Assembly: GCA_034509735.1 (NCBI GenBank)
Contig: JACGWO010000002.1
Coordinates: forward strand, 25,591,636 to 25,655,635
Reading direction: 5' to 3'
DNA length: 64,000 nucleotides
From: Sesamum alatum
Taxonomy: Eukaryota; Streptophyta; Magnoliopsida; Lamiales; Pedaliaceae
The notes under the pieces were generated by a model. It was not told the DNA's origin and ran no database searches. It saw nothing but the letters and a program-made list of their open reading frames with translations. How positions within the stretch are numbered: the stretch's first letter is position 1; each line of letters starts with the position of its first letter. This document shows, one piece after another, positions 23,770-35,118 of the stretch. A program made the translations under genes and the position numbers.

Positions 23770-25191
23770 CCCTGCTGAGAAGGCAATCTAAAAGGAATAA
23801 TTCATAAATCATAGAGAACTATAATAATATAGCATTTAATAATTGTTGGAATAATTATTTTGTCAGTTTACTGGTAAAAATAATATCAAGGCCAGAAACC
23901 CATCACCTCCCAACCAAAAATAGTAGTCAGATAAGGCAATGCATGTCTAAAGTACAGGTTTTTACACAGATAAATTTTCAGATAGCCACCAAAAAATGTG
24001 ACAATTTTTAATAAACCACAAATAGAAAGAAAGGATTGTTGTTATTTCCTCCCGGACAAAACAATATACAAATATTTCCCTATTATAAATACGTAAAAAC
24101 TAAGTTTATCAAACTCCCCCAAACTTACACCTTTGCTAGTCCTCAGGCAAAAGTCTTAGATTTAGGGATGTCCGACGACTTAGACAATGCAAAAATCACA
24201 TTGTACCAGTAATTCGTAATAAAAAAATGTAACCTATGTGCACAAAATCTCAAAACACAAATGCTGCAATATGTTATGCAAATGCTAACTTATCATAACA
24301 AGGGTAAGAGGCCAATCATATCACAACACTTTGTTTGGCCAAGTGGAGAGTAGAACTATCAAGCTTCCACAAAATCTATAGGTTTCTAAATGTTATCATT
24401 CTCATTGCTAACACGATACCCCTTATCTCCTTATCACCTAAGTTGGGACGCTTTGCTTTCCTTTCTTTTCTTTGGCCACTAATGATTTTTTTTTTCTTTT
24501 TTCTTCCCCTTTTATTCTGTTATGGCTTTTATTTTCCTTTTTTCTTCTCTATTTTTGCCCGTGACTTGCATTCTTTAGGCCGTATTTCGGTCTTTTGACG
24601 CGAATGACAACACTTGTAGTGAAGGCACCCGGTTACTCAACCAAAAAAACGTCGTATTTTGGCTTATTGACGCGAATGACAACACTTGTGGTGAGGGCAC
24701 CCGGTTACTCAACCAAAACACGTTTCACCTAAAGTGCTTCGCATACTCATAGCACCGGTCACCGTTTTACGTGAATAACAACATTTGTGATGAAGTTACC
24801 CAGTTACTAAGTGAACTAAACCAGCGGAGTAGATTATTTTTGGCTATTCTTTCTTTTTTTTTTTTTTTCTCATCCATGTTAAGGGGAAGGGCCTTTGAAT
24901 TTTTCAACAAGTACATGTCCCATGTTAGGCATATGAGGATCAATCAGGTAGGGTCTTAGCAAACAAACATTATTTCACAAGAATTCCCAAAATTTAGTAG
25001 AAGCAAAGACATTCTAACCCTCCTTCAAAGCAATTCAAAATGCATGAAATTAGACCTCAACTACTCCACATTTAATCAAAGCAACATCACATAACGCTAG
25101 AGCACATTCATGTCTCAATCTTATGACTTCATAAATCACATTTATTAGTCAAATTACCAACAATCATTCTTGGTAAACTCGAAAAAGAAAA
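23770..25191. mobile_element. Insertion inside R3 copy B, Gypsy (Tat-like) untranslated remnant
   Basis: Defined by absence from R3 copy A. It contains CTCCCCCAAACTTACACCTT at about 24113 and a tandem repeat (next entry), both of which resemble untranslated regions of plant Tat-type Gypsy elements as I remember them. No open reading frame of an element, no LTR ends and no target duplication were found, so it is a fragment or a degraded insertion. Confidence 0.45.
24585..24810 (+). repeat. Tandem repeat of about 62 bp, 2-3 copies
   Basis: Two near-identical copies carry GACGCGAATGACAACACTTG followed by GGCACCCGGTTACTCAACCA. A third, degraded copy (GTGAATAACAACATTTGTGA) follows near 24772. Confidence 0.85.
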
Positions 25192-25650
25192 TGGAAAAAT
25201 ATAATATAACGGAAGTAGTTTAATAGTATCTAGCAAAATAAAACATAATGAAAATAGTCTGATAGTAACGCAAAAGATAAATGAAAAGTTGAAAAAGTGC
25301 TCCCCTTTTGTTCGCATGTATTATTTAACAATACACATATCTCATGGAATTCTTTACTTTGAAAAGGTTTATCTCGTTCGAAAGGTGAATTGGGTCCTTT
25401 ACATCGAAATTGAAATATGAGAAGTTCCATGTAATTTCAATTGAAACAAGAGTCTAACCCTAAAATGCTAAACAATCATTCACATTCCAACAATCAAATA
25501 TGTCTCACAAAACTTGATATACGAGATAGAACAATACACATTGTTTTCTTGAATGAGATGAGATAACATAAAAGTACAGCCAAATAAAACAGGATGAGAA
25601 ATAACCATAGTAGTAAATTAATTGGAAATCATTGAAAAACCATCCAAGAA

Positions 25651-25910
25651 TATTATTCGATGTACGGGCCAAGAGGGAAAGGCTATCCAGGTAACAAACA
25701 GTATGAGAAAAGGAAAAGAGAGGGACACGTGAAAATGAAGTTTACTAAGGGCGTAAAATATGTGAAGCTATGGAAACAAATTTCTTTGTAGTGATCTTTG
25801 TACTACAACTAACTTAGTCTCCCTTGATTTACCATCAAGCGCAAGAAAAACAAGCAATTAAATAAATTAAGTCCTATATTCAGCATTCACTCCACGAATA
25901 TTGACATTTT
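25651..25910. repeat. Module R4, copy next to the P5A fragment
   Basis: Matches 39936-40170. Shared landmarks are GTTTACTAAGGGCGT, GTGAAGCTATGGAAACAAAT, TTTACCATCAAGC and AAGTCCTA-ATTCAGCATTCA. It borders the P5A ATPase fragment here and the Mpv17 pseudogene at the other copy, both reading leftward toward R4. Confidence 0.75.
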
Positions 25911-26017
25911 CTGTACCAAAAAGAAAATAAAGGAAGAGCCAGGTATAAAGAATGTTGGGGTTGTTACATGCGAGCAGTCCGTAAGTAGAAAGGAGTGCAA
26001 AAGGGTGGGAGAGAGAC

Positions 26018-28801
26018 CTTATCTGGTGTGTGCAGTAATATTTTTGTACCACCAAAAAGAACATGTGCTTTTCTAGCTGATAGTTTCTCATCAGTTCCTC
26101 TACCTATCACCGATACCTGGAAAGTACTTACTGAGATGAAAACTTTGGAAGATAATAAAGCATGTGTCAGAATAATAATCCTTGTCAAAGAAGCCAGGTT
26201 GTGGACTCATATGAGGGATTGAATACTTCACAATAACAAGCTTCACAAGATTGCTTAGACAGTATGTGAAAATTGTAAAAGTTAAACAGTCCTCAAGATG
26301 AGAACTTGCTTCAATCGCGGAGCAAGAGAAAATCTGGAATCAGAATTCAGCCAAGGTGGCGAGGAATCTACTTCACATTAAAACCAAATATGGACACATG
26401 CTAGCATGCATGATACCACACATGCACATCCCTTCTCTCCTTTTGGGAGAAGCTACAGAGATTAAATACCAGACAAACTACCATGTTAGGGGACACACAG
26501 TGAAAATCTACTTCATGAGCATTTAAACCACAAAATAAAGCGACACATGGGGAAAAAGATGTAACAAGACTAAACATAAGGATGACAATAAAATATCAAT
26601 TCTATTACGTTGTCCAAAATTGGGTCCAAAATATATGGGCACGTCTTAGTGTCAAATTTAACTGAACTATCAGACTCTTAGTCTCTAATATCTGAAATGT
26701 CTTCACAAATAGTTCCTAATCCAAGAAGAATTATGCAAAACATCCCTCTCCCCAATAATATTTTGAACATCCTTAGAGACTCGTAGTCTCTAATATCTGA
26801 AGACTCGTTGTCACCGGAGACCCAAAAAGTCATTATAGAGTGGAGTGGGGTTCTTTTCTTTATTTAAGTGAGACCGGTTTTCTTCAAAAAACAATGCAAT
26901 CATTTATATATACAAACATCCCTCTCCCCAATAAAATTTTGAACATATAGAGATCCTCCCAACGAAAATTATATCCCTTTCCCCCACACCACCTGTCGCT
27001 ACCTAATTTTTCTATGTTTTTTCTCTTGGACATCAGCAAACCCTCAGGTGTTTGAGATGTATGTTGAACAAGGCAAATAGCTAGATAGAAACGAGGTAAA
27101 TGCTAACAGACTGATAGCAACCAAAGGAGATGCTTCTCCATCAAGTACCAGCCACTTGGTGTTGCATCATGCTGTGACAACTGATGCCTGTGATGACAAG
27201 AGAGGTTTCAGTTGAAGCATAGTACCCAACTGGCTAGCCAACAAGCTCTTCAAATAAACTTATACATATGTTCTGGACAAATAGTCCTCAGTAAACGTGA
27301 GTACAACTAACGGATCACGTCATCATGTTCCACAGGAAGTAAGAAGTAAAGGAATGAGTGTCATGATAACAACACAAATAAAGAAAAAAAAATAATGGTA
27401 AGAGTATAATGTAAATAGCAGGAATGAACCTTCCACTGCGGTGTGGACTCGCCAGTTAGAATAGCTTCATTCACAATAGCACTTCCAGCTAAAATAAGCA
27501 TGTCAGCAGGTACAGATTTGTCTTCTCCGTCTAGACCAGTAGAGCGTCCAATAGACACGACATCACCAGGTAGAAGTTCTGTCCCAGAGAGTTTAAGCCA
27601 CCTAAATTGCAACTTATATTGTAAAGGATACGCAAACAAAGCATCAAAAACACAAAAGGCCAGTGAAATAACAAAAAATAGGGAAATGAATTTGTGATCT
27701 ATATCACATACTTCCCACAACGATACACCATCAAAGTCTGGCTATCCACTTTTACACGTCTAAGCTCCGACAGAGTCTTTAAACGGCTTTTCGCCATTGT
27801 TGACTCAAACATGAAGAGTATGAATAGAGTGAATAGACTATAATACCAGTACTCGTCCAAACACCATAGGCCCACACAGAATACCTAAATGCAATCAGCA
27901 ACGTCGTATATTGGAGAACACCAAATAAAGTACTAATGAAGAAATTGAAATAGAAAGACAAACAGTACACAGCTTAAATAAATCCAAAAAAATGATTTCA
28001 TCAGGTGGAAATGAAATGGAAGTTGGAATTACAACAAACCGGGAATACAAAAAATAGTTCCATGATTTGCTCTTTCATCAATCTTTGAAATGTGGGTTGA
28101 CGATATTCAAATCTGCATAATATGGATCCATTTTATTAGCAGAAGGAAAGCGCTAACTTGAAGGCAGAAGAAATATTCTTTTCAAATAAACCAGTGTTCA
28201 TCTACGTGAAGAATAAATTAAAATTAAAAAGGACGTAAATAATGCACGACCGTATTGATTATAACACCATGTAAATCTTGATAATATAGTCACTGTTAAG
28301 GATCAAAAAAAAAAAACTACCAAATGATTAATCTAATTTCAGATGATGATGAAGCGCAGACAAAATGTTGAAGCTGCACTGTGTCATGAACTCAAATACT
28401 CCAGCAACAACCACATGATCAATGCACAAGAAAAACTATTACTATATCAATAGATGCAGATACTTGCAAGATTATGTACCATGTTTAAATCTCACGTGTC
28501 TAACACTTCAATTAATAAAATCAGAGCACACTGCTTATGCAATATGTCAATTCTAATATATCTAATTAGAGCACAAATGCAAATAACACACGAAGATACC
28601 ATTCGAACATCATCTGTCATATACGATTGTGCAGTATGTGGTGATACTTACACATTCCTCCCCCATTTCTTAGTAGCGGCCACAATTTTAGCTTCTGTAT
28701 CATAACCAGTACTCTTGAGATAATACCCAATTGTTTCCTCGGATGGATAAGGAAGCTTACAAAAGGTATTCTTCTCCTGTGAGTATATAAAATGTTGTTT
28801 C
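26018..28801 (-). pseudogene. PDR2: P5A-type P-ATPase gene fragment, five consecutive exons
   Basis: Minus-strand exons at 28801-28652, 28112-28040, 27884-27712, 27601-27430 and 26116-26018, all with GT/AG edges and one continuous frame of about 222 codons. Segments include KLPYPSEETIGYYLKSTGYD, FEYRQPTFQRLMKEQIM, CVGLWCLDEYWYYS (membrane region), FESTMAKSRLKTL, LSGTELLPGDVVSIGRS and ILTGESTPQWK. The last holds the actuator-domain TGES motif. The order matches the plant P5A ATPase (PDR2/MIA), an ER-membrane protein that extracts misplaced transmembrane helices. The N-terminal exons and everything after the GGTKILLHTPDK exon, including the DKTGT phosphorylation domain, were not found. No stop or frameshift is seen, so capture looks recent. 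It is flanked by modules R4 and R2. Confidence 0.88.
26117..27429. other. Large intron-like interval of the P5A fragment
   Basis: Between exons 4 and 5. A 26-bp CATCCCTCTCCCCAATAA segment and a TAGTCTCTAATATCTGAA segment each occur twice (around 26640-26950). No other gene seen. Confidence 0.4.
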
Positions 28802-29117
28802 CTGAAATTAGAGTATTAAACACACTGGTCAGAATTAGGATGGAAGATTGATAACACATAAAAATATATATATATTTCACACAGGGAATGGAATTGCTTA
28901 AGAAACGTCTCCAAGCAAGTTGACTTAACTAATGAATGCACAATTCCCAGAACAGATTGCAATTTTGATTGTACGCTGTACACAAAAACATTGCATTACT
29001 GGTGAAGAAGGAAGCAGATTGATACAACTGGAGATGTGTTGCATATGTGATATAATTAATATGTCCTCTATCAGGCCAATTTTAGAGTTGACACATATAT
29101 CTAGAATTTAGGAAACC

Positions 29118-29250
29118 AACTCACAGAAATTTACATCGGCATATGAAAAGTGATGCATCAAAAATATGGAATCTATTTTGTTTATCATGTCAATCACAGA
29201 ATTATAAATTTATTGGCTACTAAAGCAACTCGTTATATTAGTTAAAAGTC
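29118..29250. repeat. Module R2, copy B, left piece
   Basis: Matches 21600-21718 and ends with the target duplication GTTAAAAGTC (29241-29250). It continues at 34109 after MULE2. Confidence 0.88.
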
Positions 29251-29882
29251 GGGTGAAATGCAATTTGCCCCCCTGTGTTATTGGAAAAGAGCAATTTACC
29301 CCCCTGTGTAAAATAAATAAGCACTTTACCCCCCTCTGTTATTAAAAATATAGCTCACTGCCTACCTATTAAAATTAAGCTGTGATAAGAACTTGAAATG
29401 TCTAAATTGCCCTCCCTTATAATGTAAGAATTCGGTCATGTTGAAAGTCAAACGGGAGTGTAAGACGCGAAGAGAGAGAGAGAGGCAAGACCCAAAAACC
29501 CTAGATTGAAATCCCCAAAATCGCGAGTGAAAAACCCATACGAAACCTTAAATCTTTCCAGAAATGAGTGCGAAAACTGGTTGAAACCCTAAATCCGAGT
29601 AGTTTTAGGGCAAACCCCCGTATATTTAGGTTGTTCGAAGACGAAAACGGACGAGAACGGACGGCGACGGTGAACTCTGTTGGAAGACGGAAACGGACGA
29701 GAATGAGATATTTATAAGTAGTATTGGTAAGTTCGTAAATTTTAGTTTGTTGATATTATGTATTTTTTTAATTTTTTTGAAAGATTTTAACATTTTTTTG
29801 TTTCTTAATGCAAGTTTTGGACCTCTAAAGGTAGACTGGTTCTCTCCAACATAGTTCTCAAAAAGGCACGGTGTTTTGCAAA

Positions 29883-32800
29883 ATGACGGTACGTAGGCCT
29901 TTTTCCCACTTTATACTGTTTTTTGGAGCTTCATCTTTTTGAAATTGTTTATTAACTTCTGGGGGTGTGGTCCCAGAAATTGTTAAAAATGTATAAATGT
30001 TGGCTGGGAGTGTGGTCCCAGTTTTTTGTTGCTGTTTAATATTATGTATTATATTTTGTGGGAGTGTGGTCCCAGAATTTGTTGCTGTTTTTTTATTATT
30101 ATTAAATTTGTAAACATGTTTGTGTGTTGCTGAAATTTGTGTTGGTGTGTTGCTGAAATTTGTGTTGGTATGTTGCTGAAATTTTTTTCCCATTCTTTTG
30201 TTGTTTTTTGCAGAACTTTGAATGTCACAATGTTGAGTTTTGGTGGGGTGGTAAATTTATATTCCATCCCAATGTGAGATATGTAGGTGGTAGGAAGCAT
30301 GTTTTTGAAAACATAGACTTAGACTACCTTGGGTTGGCTGAATTGGGTGGTATGTATGAACAAAGTGGTGGGAGAAATAATATTTTAAAGTTTTATTATA
30401 AAGTACCTGGGTATAATCTGGATATGGGTTTGAGGGTGATCAATGAACAATGTCCTGATTTGTGCTTTATTGATCTACAAAATGTGTATAAGGGTCTAGA
30501 CAATCCAGTGATCATTTATGTTGTAGAAGAAGAAGGCAAAGCCATTCAAGCTTTAGATAGGGAGGGCAACATTTTAACCAATGAAAGTGAGGATGAAATT
30601 ATACACTTATTGGAGGGTATTGACTTCAATGATATTCAGTTTGATGATGTTGGTGAAAAAGAGATGGATGGGAATGAGGGTGATGGAGAGACAGGGGTGG
30701 GTGATGATACTGGTGCAGGGGATGAGGGTGATGGAGAGACAGGGGTGGGTTGTGATATTGGTGCAGGGGTTGAGGGTGTAACTAAAAAAGTGAGTGGGAA
30801 TGAGGGTGAGGATGAGGGTGATGCTGAGACAGGGGTGGGTTGTGATACTGGTGCAGGGTTTGAGTGTGATAATGTTGCAAAAAGGAAGGGAAAAAGAAAA
30901 GTTAATGAAACAAATGTCAGTTGTGCAAATGAATCATCTTCAGAATTTGATGATTCTTCTGATGCTGACTATGTCCAACCAAATGAATCTGATGATAGTG
31001 AAACCCCTAGTCTGATATTGGAAGACATTGAAGATACAAGTGATGATGACATATTTAGAGAAAAAAATCCAAGTAAAAAAGATTTGATGAGAAAACTTCA
31101 GAAATTTATTGAAAAAGAAAGGAAACAGAGCACAAGACAGAAAATAAATGAGATTGAGGTTGAGGATGGAGAGTGGTTCAGTGACCCAGGTGAAGAAGAT
31201 TTAGACAGTAAACCCTTAAGTGATGCTGATGATGAAATGCCTACACACCCTGTGTTTAAAGAAAACCAGAATATGAAAAATGTTGAACTTGTGGTGGGGC
31301 TAAAATTTGAGAATGCTCAACAATACAGAGAAGTTTTGAGACATTGGTGCATCAGACATGGCTTTGATATTGAATGGTTAAAAAAATGAAAATCGTAGGA
31401 TCACTGTGAAATGCAAACATGATGGGTGTGATTGGAGGGTCCATGCATCACCTATCATGGGAGGTCCTACGTTTCAGATTAAATCAATTAAGGGTCAGCA
31501 TACTTGTGCCAGAACATATGATAACAGTTTGGCAAAAACTTCTTATCTGGCAAAAAGAATGGAGAATGCAATTAGAGACAATCCTAATATCCCAATTCAG
31601 CAGTTGAAGAACACAATTCTCAGAAAATGCAATGTTGATGTGAGTAGGTTCAAGGTGTTAAGGGCAAAAAAATCTGCATTAGATGCAATCAGGGGGGCAG
31701 ACTCAAAACAATATGAGTGGCTATGGGATTATTGTGAAACTGTCAGGAAGCATAATCCTGGCAGTAAATTGATCTTAAAAAAAGTTGATGGATCTGATCC
31801 ACCTGTGTTTGAAAAATTGTACTACAGTTTGTTTGCTATGAAGTCTGCTTTTATGTCTGGGTGTAGGCCAATAATTGTCCGAATGTGCTGAAAAAGATTA
31901 ACAAGCAACAGGCCATTGCAAGAAATTGTTTCACAAGATGGGCAGGGGGTGGAGAGTATGAAATAGATCACTTCTTGGACAAATATGTAGTGAATTTGAA
32001 TACCAAAACATGTTCATGTGGTATGTTTCAACTCAATGCATACCCTTGTGCACATGCATGTGCGGCCATTAATTCTGGGAGGCTTGTGATTGAGGATAAT
32101 GTGGATGACTGCTACAAAAAACACACATACTTGAGGGTATATTCAGAGATGATACATGCGGTACCCGGGGTAAAAGATTACATCCACACCCCTTATCAAC
32201 CATTAAGACCCCCACAATTAAAGGTCAAAAGAGGCAGGCCCAAGAAGCTAAGGAGGAAAGGCCCGGATGAGATTCAGAACACATCAACAAGAAGGGGCTT
32301 GACACATACCTGCAGCAATTGTCTTGAAGTGGGGCACAACAAACATACATGCAATAAGCCAAACCCATCCGAAATCCAAGTTCTACAAGGTACACTATGA
32401 GTTAAATTATTTCATTTGTTACCTTTTTTTCTTTCTGTTGAAACTCACTTGACTAGTTTTGGTTAATAACAGGGGCCTCAAAATCAAGAAGAAGTGCCCA
32501 CTCAATATTCTCAAGCTCCTGCACAGTCTCAGGAACCTACAAGTCAAGAATTTCCTGCACAGGTATAAATTATAAATTTTTCACTATATCATATATTCTC
32601 ATATTAATAACCTTGTCTATTATATCTTAGGAGCAACCACAAAGGAATCAGGAAGAGCCAACACCTGCAGTTCAAACACACTCTTCAGTCAGCCAAAGGG
32701 TAAAACATAGGTGATTCAATATTTTTTGCAAAACTGAAACAATTTGTGTAACAATTTCATATTTATGTATTGCAGGAACAAGTGGGATATCAAGGAAGAA

Positions 32801-32977
32801 GAAACTCAGCTTTGATGGGAGAAAGAAGAACAAGTGGGATATCTGGAACTCCAGCCGAATCAATCTCTGTGAACCCACATCCTCCAAGTGTTCGTAGAAG
32901 TTACACCAAACGGCCAACAATTACTCAGGTGCTGGAAAATATTAAGGAGAAGGCTAAGAAAAGGCCATGGAAGCCTT
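29883..32977 (+). pseudogene. mudrA-like transposase of MULE2, catalytic core deleted
   Basis: A two-codon first exon (ATG ACG, 29883-29888) joins at 30214 to a PB1-like domain (NFECHNVEFWWGGKFIFHPN). An acidic region with tandem GDGETGVG-type repeats (30680-30860) follows, then the MuDR zinc DNA-binding region (CKHDGCDWRVHA). A frameshift lies in the A run at 31380-31386. At about 31870 the protein passes directly from MSGCRPII to CPNVLKKIN, so the DDE catalytic domain is missing. The remaining C-terminus has a SWIM finger (CSCGMFQLNAYPCAHAC) and a CCHC knuckle (CSNCLEVGHNKHTC). Further 3' exons probably lie at 32474-32561, 32632-32699 and 32776-32977 (edges approximate). It may bind ends but cannot catalyse transposition. 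Confidence 0.88.
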
Positions 32978-33260
32978 GAAGACATTAAGGAGAAGGCTAA
33001 GAAAAGGGGTTGTTTAGTTTTGTTGCTATTTTGGGGCTTGTATGATTTTGCAAAACTGTTCTTGGGCATTTTTTGTGGAATTTTTTGGCATGTACAAATG
33101 CTTCCCCAGGTCATACAAACAATCTGGCCATAATTAAACCTTTACTTTTTTCATCTTTCATGTCAGCCATTTTTTTCGTTTTTTCTGCTTATGTACAAGG
33201 GATTTATTTTTTATGCTTTATGCAATAACTTAGTTGGATAATATAATATAACTTGTTCAA

Positions 33261-33749
33261 TCATAATACAAGAATTCCAAATTCAACTTTTTTCACTTCA
33301 TTAGAAGAATTAAAACTATGATGAACAAACACACTGCTAACACCTATCCAAAAAATAGCAAATTTTCCTATTTTTTCTTTTCTTCCAATCGATGAAGGGG
33401 AAGCATAATTTGACATTTTCGAAACCACTTCTTCAACAACATCTTCATCTCGTTCACCAAAGCCAGAAATCTCTTCAGATCTGTATGGATATGGGTCTTC
33501 ATTGTAATCTCCACCCTGAAAAAAATACTGGAATACCACTTGGAGACCAAGTGGCTCTTTCGGGCTCTAACCACCGAAAAAAAAATTACAAATCTGAAAC
33601 CGGCAACAATAATACAATTTACCTCTAGAAATTTTCTTATGTGATTCAACCACTCTAATTTCAGCTTTCACGTTGCAACCACAATAAGGAGTACAACGAA
33701 ACCTCAGATCCAACATTTGCCTCGTCTTTCTTGCAGCTGGAGCCGACAT
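33261..33749 (-). pseudogene. GRF-type zinc-finger protein of MULE2 (mudrB position)
   Basis: The minus-strand frame starts at an ATG at 33749 (MSAPAARKTRQML). It has a cysteine cluster, YCGCNVKAEI followed by YYCCRFQICNFF, fitting the GRF zinc-finger pattern. A stop lies at about 33567-33569 after a nine-T run, and the same frame then continues with GGDYNEDPYPYRSEEISGFG, an acidic stretch, and a C-terminal hydrophobic helix (FAIFWIGVSSVFV). A short GTATTCCAG...TTTCAG interval may be the relic of an intron. It converges on the transposase gene and starts near the right terminal repeat, the same plan as mudrA/mudrB in maize MuDR, though it is not homologous to mudrB as far as I can tell. The function is unknown; nucleic-acid binding is likely. 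Confidence 0.68.
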
Positions 33750-34108
33750 TTCTTGTGAGAGAGAAGTGAGGGAGAAGTGAAGGAAGGGGACAAAAACAAC
33801 CACAGGGCCACTGTTATTGAGAAAACAAATTAGGAATGTGGAGGGGGTAAATTGCACATTTCAGGTAACACAGGGGGCTAAATTGCTTTGGGACCTTCTA
33901 ACACATAGCCTAAGGGTAAAATAGTCTTTATTCGCCTAAAATATGAGCACCAGTCGCAGAAAGCCGCGCGTGCACTACAAAACGGGGCGGAGGGTGTTAT
34001 TTTGCTTTATTTACATTAACACAAGGGGGTAAAGTGCTTAATTATTTTACACAGGGGGGTAAATTGCATATATATGAATAACACAGGGGGGGCGCTTGCA
34101 TTTTGCCC

Positions 34109-34475
34109 GTTAAAAGTCCCCAGTAAAGACCACCAAAGGAATTTACAGTTCCTTATAACCGGACATCAAAAGGCAAGGCATTATAGTCTAGGTTAATGAA
34201 AATGTAAAGTAAACAATAGAGGTGCTTTGGAGAATATTGCAAATATATCAAGTAACATGAGAAAGCACAGGAAACCTATGAATCAAGAACCAATTATATT
34301 ATGAGTATAAGAAGACATACAAAGTAACTCCAAACAAGTACAATTCGAGTTCCTTTTCCTTTCTTCTAACCCGTCTGTTTCTTGTTCTTACACACAATCT
34401 AATGAGAAGTCCCCTTTAAAATAAAAAGTAAAAGGGTGGTCTATAATGTGGTATTCATGTAATGCAACAAATATG
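34109..34475. repeat. Module R2, copy B, right piece
   Basis: Continues R2 after MULE2, matching 21709-22078, and diverges after GCAACAAATATG. Confidence 0.88.
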
Positions 34476-35069
34476 TTGAGAAAATCAGGAAAACAACAAC
34501 GTATTTTTTCTCTCAAAAAGAAACTAGAGTATCTTTAGTATTTTGCGAAAGTGCCTTTGTATTTTCTTTTATTATTTTTCTACCCCCAAGTTTGGGTTTA
34601 TGATCATTTAGGTGTAAAGAAATATTAAAAATTTGTTTACGAATTAATTATTGGAAATTTTGCTTTAAGTGTCCGTTTGCCCTGTGATTAAATACTCCAA
34701 AATCTCGTTTCTAGTGCAAACGCCACTTTTTTTTTGTTTGGTCATTTTTCAATAATCGCTTTTGAGATTAAATTCCATCAAAAATACATTTTGATAAAAG
34801 CTACAACTTTTTAGCTTTTAACTACAATTATTTTCATATAATTACTCATTCCATTAAGTAATTTCTTTTAATTCCTTCATTAACCTTACAAATGAGATTA
34901 GTTTTGGATTTAATTACCATCTGCATTTGTATAATTAATTATGAATCCAAGTGTAATAATAATTCTTTTTAAATCAATTCTCTCCTAATCAATTATATAA
35001 TAATTCTCTCCATGAAAGGCGACCGTGTAACGCAAAGACAAAAAATAATACTAAAAATGAAATTATAGA

Positions 35070-35118
<49 letters not shown>

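Larger units (their letters stand above)
23716..25650. repeat. Module R3, copy B, split by a 1.4-kb insertion
   Basis: The left piece 23716-23769 and right piece 25192-25650 together match copy A at 19979-20490. The break falls at GAACTTGCA / TGGAAAAAT, continuous as GAACATGCATGGAAAAAT in copy A. Confidence 0.8.
29251..34108 (+). mobile_element. MULE2, two-gene MuDR-like element, 4858 bp
   Basis: Begins GGGTGAAATGCAATTTGCCC and ends GCATTTTGCCC, with inverted arms of at least 80 bp containing CCCCCCTGTGTTATT and AGCACTTTACCCCC blocks. The 10-bp duplication GTTAAAAGTC flanks it (29241-29250, 34109-34118). It carries a plus-strand mudrA-like gene and a convergent minus-strand GRF zinc-finger gene. 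The leader near 29470-29720 includes a GA run (29472-29484). Non-coding intervals 29251-29882 and 33000-33260 are leader and tail sequence. Confidence 0.93.

Noticed and set aside
24335..24598. 87-codon hydrophobic plus-strand frame
   Set aside because: Pyrimidine-rich T-run DNA produces the Phe/Leu string; it lies in a retroelement untranslated remnant.
30581..31015. Methionine-rich plus-strand frames
   Set aside because: Out-of-frame readings of the acidic repeat region of the MULE2 transposase.
19979..34475. Helitron as the capturing element
   Set aside because: No 5' TC / 3' CTRR ends with a preceding hairpin were found at the R3 or R2 edges, and no Rep/helicase gene; left as an open question rather than a call.
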